Below, piece by piece: positions 1 through 5,528 of a stretch of 5,556 nt of DNA (its first letter is position 1; each line of letters starts with the position of its first letter). Below the pieces are notes generated by a model. It was not told where the DNA came from. It did not search any database and worked only from the letters and a program-made list of their open reading frames with translations. Made by a program: the position numbers and the translations under genes. Source of the DNA: Globobulimina sp. (lineage: Eukaryota; Foraminifera; Rotaliida); assembly GCA_003354225.1 (NCBI GenBank), contig PIVH01000513.1, positions 1 through 5,556 of the forward strand, given 5' to 3'.

Positions 1-2
1 AT

Positions 3-2888
3 TCATCATTAAAAACCTCATCATTATTAATAATATTTTGTGTTTTGTTAATCGAAACAGATAACAAAAGATTGCGAGATGATTTGTTTATAATTTGCTG
101 TATTTTTCTATCATTTATGTCATTGCTTTCCAGCATAATTAGCAACGATACAAATATTATGAAAAACCATTGGAAATATTCACAATTTGACTGCACCGCT
201 TGCAGATTGGATATAAAATATTTGTGTCGTTCATTATTATGGCGCTTCTCAGAGATTACATTTCGTATTTTATTATTATTACTGTTGTACATTAGTTTTA
301 GTGTAAAAACGTTTATAATACTCATCTCCGTTGAATTTTTCCTTAATTTTACCTTATTTTTTTTCAACCGATCCGTTTTATGTTTAGGCTCCATATTATT
401 TTATCACGTGACCTGCGGCAAATATTTTGGAGGTGGCACTGTGTTAAAAAATATCGGTTATTATATATTTGTTCTATTTTCTATTTACAGGTTTTTATCC
501 TCATTTATTTATTTACTATTATTAACAATTAAGAATTATTCAAACGTTTTGTACCCATTTTTAATTTACGAATGGGCCACATTCGTTTTATGGATATTAT
601 GCATGTTTTATGTGACTGAAAAAGGCTCCAAAGCTGTCTACAACGACCAGTTATTAGCACCGTTAGCCATTTACCAACAATTTGTACAATTGTTAGATTT
701 TATTGTGTTTGGCGCGGATATTACGGATTTAATCCAACATAAATATGATTATGACGCAAAAAATATCATTCAATATCTCTGTGCCGCCTCCGCCACAAAT
801 CATAAATATGCGTTGCAGACCGAAGCTCGCTTAGATATTATCAGAAATATTTGTTTTAAAAAGTATGACATTTACAAGCAATTTGTGTTTGAAACCAATG
901 ATAAAAACCAGACGTGTTTACATTATGCGGTTATTGCCAATCAGTTGGATATTGTTAGGTTTTTGGTGCAGGATCAGGTTCGATATCAAAATGATAATGA
1001 TATTAAAATGGATATTAATCGGATGGACGACAATGATCAAACTGTGTTACATGTTGCCATTGAACGGAGTTATAATGGATTGATAAAATATATGTTTCTG
1101 GAATGTCAAGATTTAGATATGACATTAAAAGATGTGATGAATAGAACATATTTACATTTTGCCGCAATGTCACAATCCATGCAAATTACTAAATATTTTG
1201 CTGCGTACAAGCTTGCCCATAACCAAGACAGCATTGATTTTGCCGCAGTTGATGATTATGGTAAAAGTATGTTATTTTATGTAGAAAATCTAGATTTAAT
1301 AAAGTATTTACTGGATAGACATGATTTAGATGTAAATGCAGTTGATTTTGATGGCAAAACAGTGTTATTTGATGCTATGAATGCTAACAAAATGGAGCTG
1401 ACAAAATATTTAATCGAAGAATGTAACATTGATTGCGATGTGAGAGACAATGATGGCAATTTAGCGTTTTTTTATTGTCGTACTATTGAAGCTGCGGATT
1501 ATATGATCAATAAATGCAATATGGATTGCAATGTGGTGAATGATGACGGACAATCAGTTATATTCAATGCAATATCGTCGCATTATAATGGTGATTTGTG
1601 TAGATATTATATTGAGACATGTAATATAAATATAAAACAAGTTGATAAATATAACAAAACATTAATTGATGTCGCAGTGGAATACTTAAATATAGCTCAA
1701 GTGCAATATTTAATCAATAAATTATTTGCCATGAACCATCGGCAAACTATCTATAAAAGTGGCGTCAAAAAAGCATCTGAGCCTAAAAAAAGCGCGTTAT
1801 TCACTGTCAACAGTACCAATGCATTGGAGGGCGAGTTTATGGACGAAGAGTATGATGATATTGATGATGATGTGATTAATATTAAAACGTGGATCTGTGC
1901 AAAGGATAAATTAATCTCATCCCTGTATGACTTGTTTTCGTTTGGTTACAATGTAAATAATATCATGAATGGAGTGAATACAAAGAATGGAAATATTCAT
2001 AACATCCATTATATTGTTGGCAGTATGTATTATGTGGATGATAGTGACGAGAAATTGACTGCATTCGGTCTAGAAATTATACAAAATATGATTCTGAAAA
2101 ATAATAAATTGATTGACATTGAAGATGATGACAAAAAAACAACACTTTATTATTGCATTGACTCCGAAGTGTATGAGTTGGTGATATTGTTTGTAGAGAA
2201 TGGCGCAAATTTATATCATTTGAATATTTTTAGAGAGTCGCCGTTGGAATATGCCATTCAGAAATGTAAATGTATCCAAATTCGGGAATATTTAACGGAG
2301 ACAAGATATAATTCGCCATTTGCAAATATACCGCATAAAAGTAACGACACCACGGATATCAACGTAACAATGGATGGAAATGAGGAGAAATCATTGGTGG
2401 AAATGGTGAGTACGAGTTGTAACGAGGATATTCCGTCCATTTTGTTGCAAAAAACTATCGGCTATTTATCGCAGGATACGTATGGTTTGAAAGCAGAACA
2501 TGTGGAAAAGCAGGAAAGTGAATGTGATGCACAGCATATTGGCGATGAGGAGGAGGACAATAATGATAATAAGGAGGAGGAAGAGGGGAATGTAAATTTG
2601 TCGGAGGAGAGCATTGTTGATGCAATGGCAATGGTTGATGTTCTAATGAATGAGGAATCGAGTCAACAAACGCAAGAGAATGATGATAGTGAGAAATCAA
2701 AGGAAAGTGTGCCATTGTTAACGCCTGAAATCTCTGTCAATGAGGATCAGAATGGAAATATAAAAAATAACATTGATAATGTGAATGTGAATGGGAATGA
2801 AGAATCTTTGCATCAAACAAAAACAACGTCTAATGACGCGCTTAAACATGAACATCCTCCAAAAAATGCAACATCAATTGATTCTTGA
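3..2888 (+). CDS. XKR-like membrane domain fused to ankyrin repeats, 5'-partial
   Basis: The frame is open from the left edge (base 3) to the TGA at 2886-2888, so the true start probably lies outside the window; the first in-frame ATG is at 117. Residues here count from the TTG at 45. Residues 1-200 hold several hydrophobic segments (about 14-33, 72-108, 136-163 and 170-193). The stretch LWRFSEITFRILLLLLLYIS resembles the W/R-containing membrane motif of XK-related (XKR/CED-8) proteins, some of which scramble phospholipids at the plasma membrane. Ankyrin-type repeats run from about 283 to 560, with TCLHYA at 290, TVLHVA at 333 and TYLHFA at 368, then four divergent LF-type repeats from 403. 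One isolated repeat sits at about 696-760. The tail to 947 is acidic and rich in E, D and N, with a DEEED/EEEE cluster at about 834-848. The ankyrin call is firm. The XKR call is remote, and scramblase function is inference. Confidence 0.85.
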   Translation, partial: SSLKTSSLLIIFCVLLIETDNKRLRDDLFIICCIFLSFMSLLSSIISNDTNIMKNHWKYSQFDCTACRLDIKYLCRSLLWRFSEITFRILLLLLLYISFSVKTFIILISVEFFLNFTLFFFNRSVLCLGSILFYHVTCGKYFGGGTVLKNIGYYIFVLFSIYRFLSSFIYLLLLTIKNYSNVLYPFLIYEWATFVLWILCMFYVTEKGSKAVYNDQLLAPLAIYQQFVQLLDFIVFGADITDLIQHKYDYDAKNIIQYLCAASATNHKYALQTEARLDIIRNICFKKYDIYKQFVFETNDKNQTCLHYAVIANQLDIVRFLVQDQVRYQNDNDIKMDINRMDDNDQTVLHVAIERSYNGLIKYMFLECQDLDMTLKDVMNRTYLHFAAMSQSMQITKYFAAYKLAHNQDSIDFAAVDDYGKSMLFYVENLDLIKYLLDRHDLDVNAVDFDGKTVLFDAMNANKMELTKYLIEECNIDCDVRDNDGNLAFFYCRTIEAADYMINKCNMDCNVVNDDGQSVIFNAISSHYNGDLCRYYIETCNINIKQVDKYNKTLIDVAVEYLNIAQVQYLINKLFAMNHRQTIYKSGVKKASEPKKSALFTVNSTNALEGEFMDEEYDDIDDDVINIKTWICAKDKLISSLYDLFSFGYNVNNIMNGVNTKNGNIHNIHYIVGSMYYVDDSDEKLTAFGLEIIQNMILKNNKLIDIEDDDKKTTLYYCIDSEVYELVILFVENGANLYHLNIFRESPLEYAIQKCKCIQIREYLTETRYNSPFANIPHKSNDTTDINVTMDGNEEKSLVEMVSTSCNEDIPSILLQKTIGYLSQDTYGLKAEHVEKQESECDAQHIGDEEEDNNDNKEEEEGNVNLSEESIVDAMAMVDVLMNEESSQQTQENDDSEKSKESVPLLTPEISVNEDQNGNIKNNIDNVNVNGNEESLHQTKTTSNDALKHEHPPKNATSIDS
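78..630 (+). other. Multi-pass membrane region, XKR-like
   Basis: This part of the first gene encodes roughly four to six hydrophobic helices separated by short polar loops. Its features include the LWRFSEITFR stretch, a YRFLSSFIY stretch and a final YEWATFVLW...MFYV helix followed by a TEKGSK charged stop. Arg within or beside a helix, followed by long Leu/Ile runs, is typical of XK-related proteins. Odorant-receptor-like or generic ion-channel N-termini attached to ankyrin repeats (as in TRP channels, where the order is reversed) are alternatives. The membrane nature is clear, but the family is not certain. Confidence 0.45.
891..1725 (+). repeat. Ankyrin-repeat array (about 8 units, several degenerate)
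   Basis: The encoded protein shows successive helix-turn-helix units of about 30-36 residues. The first three keep the canonical xLHxA core. The next four replace TPLHxA by motifs such as SMLFYV, TVLFDA, LAFFYC and SVIFNA, each preceded by a D-x-D/Y-G turn. A last unit (KTLIDVAVEY) closes the array. Ankyrin arrays are protein-protein interaction scaffolds, presumably cytoplasmic here because they follow the membrane segments. The partner is unknown. Confidence 0.85.
2541..2800 (+). repeat. Low-complexity acidic/Asn-rich coding tract
   Basis: Purine-rich GAG/GAT/AAT codon runs on the + strand encode acidic clusters, followed near 2775-2800 by an approximately repeated GTGAAT hexamer giving alternating N/V/G. 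The tract lies inside the C-terminal tail of the ankyrin protein and is probably intrinsically disordered. The long antisense open frame here is a shadow of the purine bias. Confidence 0.6.
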
Positions 2889-2922
2889 TCAATCTGTTTT
2901 GTTTATTATATTTGCTATCAAT

Positions 2923-2978
2923 GTATGTGTATTGTGTTTTTTGTTGGTTTTTATACAGTAACTTTTATGTTCTTTCAG
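2923..2978 (+). other. Candidate short GT-AG intron in the 5' UTR of the WWE gene
   Basis: The segment begins with a strong donor-like GTATGT and ends in a pyrimidine-rich TTCTTTCAG. An earlier acceptor, TTTTTATACAG, ends at 2958 and would give a 36-base intron. The interior is T-rich. It lies between the stop of the ankyrin gene and the ATG at 3042, so splicing would affect only untranslated sequence. This is inference from signal shape alone. Confidence 0.3.
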
Positions 2979-2979
2979 C

Positions 2980-2985
2980 AATAAA
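2980..2985 (+). terminator. Polyadenylation-type AATAAA for the ankyrin gene
   Basis: AATAAA lies about 92 bases after the TGA at 2886-2888 and is followed by T-rich sequence. It overlaps the likely 5' UTR of the next gene, so the two transcripts probably overlap or abut. The hexamer is common by chance in AT-rich DNA. Confidence 0.35.
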
Positions 2986-3041
2986 ATATTTTGTTCAATT
3001 CCGAATTTCCGATTGGTTTTTTGTTAGTAACATACCTGCAA

Positions 3042-4178
3042 ATGTTTCAACAACCGCGTCTTTTCAAATTATTCCACATAAAATTCACATTACCAACACA
3101 ACCCATCAATAATTTTTGCAATGTTTCAAAGAAATTGAGCGTTGAAAAATTGTCGAACAAATATCAATGGAAATGGAATCATCATTTATCTGGTATCGAT
3201 GGCAAGGAATGGTGGGAATATCCTTTTGTTGAATCGAATAAAATTGAAACACTCTATCAACAGTATCTAAAAAACAATACAAAAAAACAGCCAACAACAG
3301 ATTTAATGATAAACTTAAAAGATACGGATCTATCTCTCCTATGGCTTGATGATAAATGTGCACACTTTGATTTTGAATGTATGAAAATGTATACTCCCTT
3401 TTATGGCGAGTACAAACTGCAAAGAAAAGAAATATTTCCTTGTATTTATGGAAACAAATTAATTGATACCAATCAAAATCAGTTAATTAATGAATTATTG
3501 TATAATTTGCACAAAATTGTTGATATTAAATATTATGGATATGATATATGTGTACATACAGCAGAGATGGATGTATTTGCATTGCTAAACACAGCAAATA
3601 CGCCAATGAATGAGAATAAATTATCAATACAATATTTCATCAAATTATTAATGCAATCTTATAATGTTGATACCGACAGTTTGTGTAATATAAAATCATA
3701 CGGAATATCAAATGATAATGTACTAAAAGCATACGAAGGAGAGATATTATTGAAAAACGTTATTGGTATTTATAATGATATGGATTCAAATTCAAATGCA
3801 AATATAATTGAATTGATTGAGAATACACGAAAACAATTAACAGTTGAAAACTTTGTATCTGAATTTCCGTTGGCATTCGATAATTATTCGGATTATCTGT
3901 ATGATTCAAATGGTAATCATTATGCAGATGATAATGATTTAAGTATAAAAAACAAGATTGTAAGTTGGTGCTTGCAATGGATTGTATATTTGCAAAATAA
4001 TTTATCTGATTGCTGTTTTTTTAAATTGCTCACATCGAACGTTAATACTCTCAAAACTACAGAAATTGATTCAAATGATGAAAGAATTTGGCAAAATCAT
4101 CACGATTATATTTTTATAGGGAAAACGATGGATGGCCATATAGTTGGTTGTCATAAAGCAATTCGATGGTTTTGGTAG
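3042..4178 (+). CDS. WWE-domain protein with uncharacterised C-terminal region
   Basis: The first in-frame ATG (3042) gives 378 residues ending at a TAG; the frame is closed upstream by a TAA at 2982. A WWE domain spans about residues 41-130. It shows YQWKW, then GKEWWEY, then KIETLYQQY, and after a loop HFDFECMKMY with a basic YKLQRKE end, matching the family pattern W-x-W...W-x-Y...IE..Y...DF..M...R. WWE domains bind poly- or iso-ADP-ribose and occur in PARPs and ubiquitin ligases. No RING, HECT or PARP catalytic signature is visible downstream. The middle (about 150-300) is Asn/Asp-rich and unrecognised. The C-terminus contains NNLSD and later DYIFIGKTMDGHIVG, which resembles the end of NuiA-like nuclease-inhibitor domains (tentative). 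The first 34 residues lack acidic residues. WWE is fairly secure; overall function is unknown. Confidence 0.85.
   Translation: MFQQPRLFKLFHIKFTLPTQPINNFCNVSKKLSVEKLSNKYQWKWNHHLSGIDGKEWWEYPFVESNKIETLYQQYLKNNTKKQPTTDLMINLKDTDLSLLWLDDKCAHFDFECMKMYTPFYGEYKLQRKEIFPCIYGNKLIDTNQNQLINELLYNLHKIVDIKYYGYDICVHTAEMDVFALLNTANTPMNENKLSIQYFIKLLMQSYNVDTDSLCNIKSYGISNDNVLKAYEGEILLKNVIGIYNDMDSNSNANIIELIENTRKQLTVENFVSEFPLAFDNYSDYLYDSNGNHYADDNDLSIKNKIVSWCLQWIVYLQNNLSDCCFFKLLTSNVNTLKTTEIDSNDERIWQNHHDYIFIGKTMDGHIVGCHKAIRWFW
3160..3435 (+). other. WWE domain
   Basis: The encoded segment carries the two aromatic clusters (WKW and WWEY), the IE..Y helix and the distal DFECM plus basic strand expected of a complete WWE fold. 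An inserted polar loop of about 25 residues (KNNTKKQPTTD...) lies between the helix and the last strands, longer than usual. Recognition is by pattern only. Confidence 0.7.
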
Positions 4179-4183
4179 AATAG

Positions 4184-4319
4184 ATACTATTTTTTTGTCA
4201 AATTAAAAACAATTTTATAACAATTTTAGACTTATGGGCCGGTTAAACTTTTTATATTTGTGCGATGTTTATTTGCTCTTTAATCTAAGCATTTCAATAC
4301 ACAGTTTCAAAAATAGTAT
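4184..4319 (+). repeat. 11-bp perfect inverted repeat flanking a spacer
   Basis: The left arm ATACTATTTTT (4184-4194) is the exact reverse complement of the right arm AAAAATAGTAT (4309-4319), separated by 114 bases. It begins six bases after the stop of the WWE gene and ends just before the AATAAA. It could fold the 3' UTR or be chance in AT-rich sequence. Confidence 0.35.
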
Positions 4320-4328
4320 TATTAAAAA

Positions 4329-4334
4329 AATAAA
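4329..4334 (+). terminator. Polyadenylation-type AATAAA for the WWE gene
   Basis: AATAAA lies within an A-rich run about 150 bases after the TAG at 4176-4178 and about 70 bases before the next gene's ATG. Its position fits a 3' processing signal, but the hexamer is weak evidence in AT-rich DNA. Confidence 0.35.
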
Positions 4335-4340
4335 GCAACC

Positions 4341-4388
4341 ATGATTCGTCTGATTCGTCTAAATATGATGCAAGTTTTTGTAGTTTAG
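4341..4388 (+). promoter_or_regulatory. Possible upstream ORF (15 codons)
   Basis: ATG at 4341 opens a 15-codon frame (MIRLIRLNMMQVFVV) closed by TAG at 4386, 15 bases before the ATG at 4404 and in the same frame. If the transcript of the next gene starts upstream of 4341, this would be a uORF that limits its translation. The TAG also shows that the downstream CDS cannot start further upstream. Translation is not shown. Confidence 0.25.
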
Positions 4389-4403
4389 TGAAAGAATTGA
4401 AGA

Positions 4404-4901
4404 ATGTGTGATGAAAAATGGAGATTGCTACCTGCATTTGGTGTTGTATTGTGGGTCACATCATGTACATTTATGCTATATTTTGGAAGTACAGGAGTCA
4501 TCACAGCGAATGAATGGAAGGCAGAAATGACAAAAGAAAAATGTTATATAATGAAACGAACAGAAGAAGAGTGTTCATATGAATGTAATTGTTCGTCAAA
4601 TGATGATGGATCTGAATCTTGTTGGACATGCTGGGGATTACAATATGATTATGAAGCAGTAGCATATGACAAATGTGGTGATGCATCACTATCAACTTTG
4701 ACATCTTCTGTCTGTGATCCCAGTGATGTGAAGAACATAGGCAAAGAATATACATGTTTTGTATTGGATTGCCATGAATCAGGATTTATATTTGAGCATC
4801 CAAATTCTTATTTAGCTGGTTCCATTATTTTACTTATATTTGGATGCTTATTGCTAATTATTCCAACTATTGTTATATGTTACTGTATATCCAAACGTTG
4901 A
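4404..4901 (+). CDS. Two-transmembrane protein with Cys-rich ectodomain
   Basis: A complete 165-residue ORF from ATG to TGA; an in-frame TAG 15 bases upstream fixes the start. A short N-terminal tail (MCDEKWR) precedes a hydrophobic helix at about 9-33. A polar loop of about 100 residues has ten cysteines (47, 57, 61, 63, 73, 76, 91, 104, 118 and 123) and one N-C-S glycosylation sequon at 62. A second helix at about 136-160 ends in a short basic CYCISKR tail. The even number of cysteines suggests five disulfides in an extracellular or lumenal loop with both termini in the cytosol. The TM-loop-TM layout recalls calcium-activated potassium channel beta subunits and other small eukaryotic two-TM proteins, but I do not recognise the family and make no functional call. 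Confidence 0.85.
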   Translation: MCDEKWRLLPAFGVVLWVTSCTFMLYFGSTGVITANEWKAEMTKEKCYIMKRTEEECSYECNCSSNDDGSESCWTCWGLQYDYEAVAYDKCGDASLSTLTSSVCDPSDVKNIGKEYTCFVLDCHESGFIFEHPNSYLAGSIILLIFGCLLLIIPTIVICYCISKR

Positions 4902-5128
4902 TATGATCGAGACTTTTCCCATAAATATCTACATCATTAATCACAAAAATGGACAGATTAATGTTTTCTCTCCATCCCATGGATTTTTCTGTTCACGACT
5001 GCAACTGCAACAAATACGTACTTTTGTATACGAAATATTATCAACAAACGTGAATCGAGAGAATGGTACACATGGAGGGGGGGTGGTTCTGCAGTAGATC
5101 TTGCTTTGTTTTTCTTCTGTGCGAAAGA
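4902..5128. other. Intergenic spacer without recognisable gene
   Basis: It is AT-rich, with a CATAAA at 4920-4925 that could serve as a weak 3' signal for the preceding gene, a CTGCAA direct pair near 5000 and a run of seven G at 5077-5083. Open frames on either strand here show no domain-like composition. Confidence 0.4.
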
Positions 5129-5528
5129 ATGATGGCAACATTTTATCATTTTTATGCTGTGCTGTCTCTGCTTTGGTATTCCATATCAATATGTGTTGGG
5201 TCTCAATGTGTAGATGATCCAATGAAGAATAACTTATTATCATGGTATGAAGAGTGGATGAGAGGATTCCAAATTGATTATATAACTCTGCAGTCTGAAT
5301 ATCTGTTGTATCACTTATATATGTTATAAAAAAGTGTACGTAATAATGTTAGCAGGTATTGGTGGTTCCTTTGTTGCACATATATTGGCGATGGATCCAT
5401 CATATCCAAAAGTATTGTTATTAGAAGCAGGCACTAAACATAATACATCTGGCTTATCCACACAAATGGTGCCCGCAATGGTAGCAGAGAATCAATTAAC
5501 TGATATCGGTTGGGAGTATCAATCATGA
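5129..5528 (+). CDS. Secreted GMC-type FAD oxidoreductase, N-terminal part, interrupted
   Basis: The ATG at 5129 is chosen because it begins a signal-peptide-like segment (MMATFYHFYAVLSLLWYSIS, then ICVGSQC); an upstream in-frame ATG at 5063 would spoil it. After a frame break, the frame open from 5286 encodes YVIMLAGIGGSFVAH, then DPSYPKVLLLEAG and later GWEYQS. These match the N-terminal FAD-binding region of glucose-methanol-choline oxidoreductases: a Rossmann beta-alpha-beta, then the acidic E of LLLEAG that contacts the FAD ribose, then the W-x-Y strand. The frames are joined exactly by a GT-AG intron at 5245-5293. Oddities: consensus VGAGIGG reads MLAGIGG, losing the first glycine, and an in-frame TGA occurs at 5526 although similar sequence (SEPSDGYCC) follows to the window edge. 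The window holds only the first fifth or so of a normal GMC protein. Substrate cannot be predicted. It may be a pseudogene. Confidence 0.6.
5245..5293 (+). other. Candidate GT-AG intron in the GMC oxidoreductase gene
   Basis: This 49-base segment begins GTATGA and ends CTCTGCAG, with an A-containing branch-like TATAAC shortly before the acceptor. Donor and acceptor are both phase 2, so removal joins the signal-peptide frame to the FAD-domain frame without a stop. An alternative canonical intron is 5208-5334 (phase 1). A non-canonical 58-base insertion at 5282-5339 is discussed in the findings. Confidence 0.45.

Noticed and set aside
2455-2715. Antisense open frame of 86 codons rich in His, Pro and Ser
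   Set aside because: It is the mirror image of the purine-rich GAG/GAT codons encoding the acidic tail; its composition is explained by that bias and it has no domain pattern.
2885-3112. + strand hydrophobic frame of about 75 codons in the spacer
   Set aside because: It starts at a TTG over the previous stop, overlaps the WWE gene start in another frame, and its hydrophobicity follows from T-rich intergenic sequence.
3106-3363. Antisense open frame opposite the WWE domain
   Set aside because: It lies wholly within a well-supported coding region on the other strand, so it is treated as a shadow.
3042-4178. PARP catalytic domain downstream of the WWE domain
   Set aside because: No H-Y-E type catalytic pattern or PARP signature loop is visible in the C-terminal sequence.
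4870-5097. + strand frame of about 75 codons after the two-TM gene
   Set aside because: It overlaps the end of a better gene in another frame and resembles no known protein; there is no strong start context.
4941-5243. Antisense open frame of 100 codons across the spacer and GMC exon 1
   Set aside because: It has no recognisable motif and overlaps the signal-peptide-coding exon; one frame of this length is expected occasionally.
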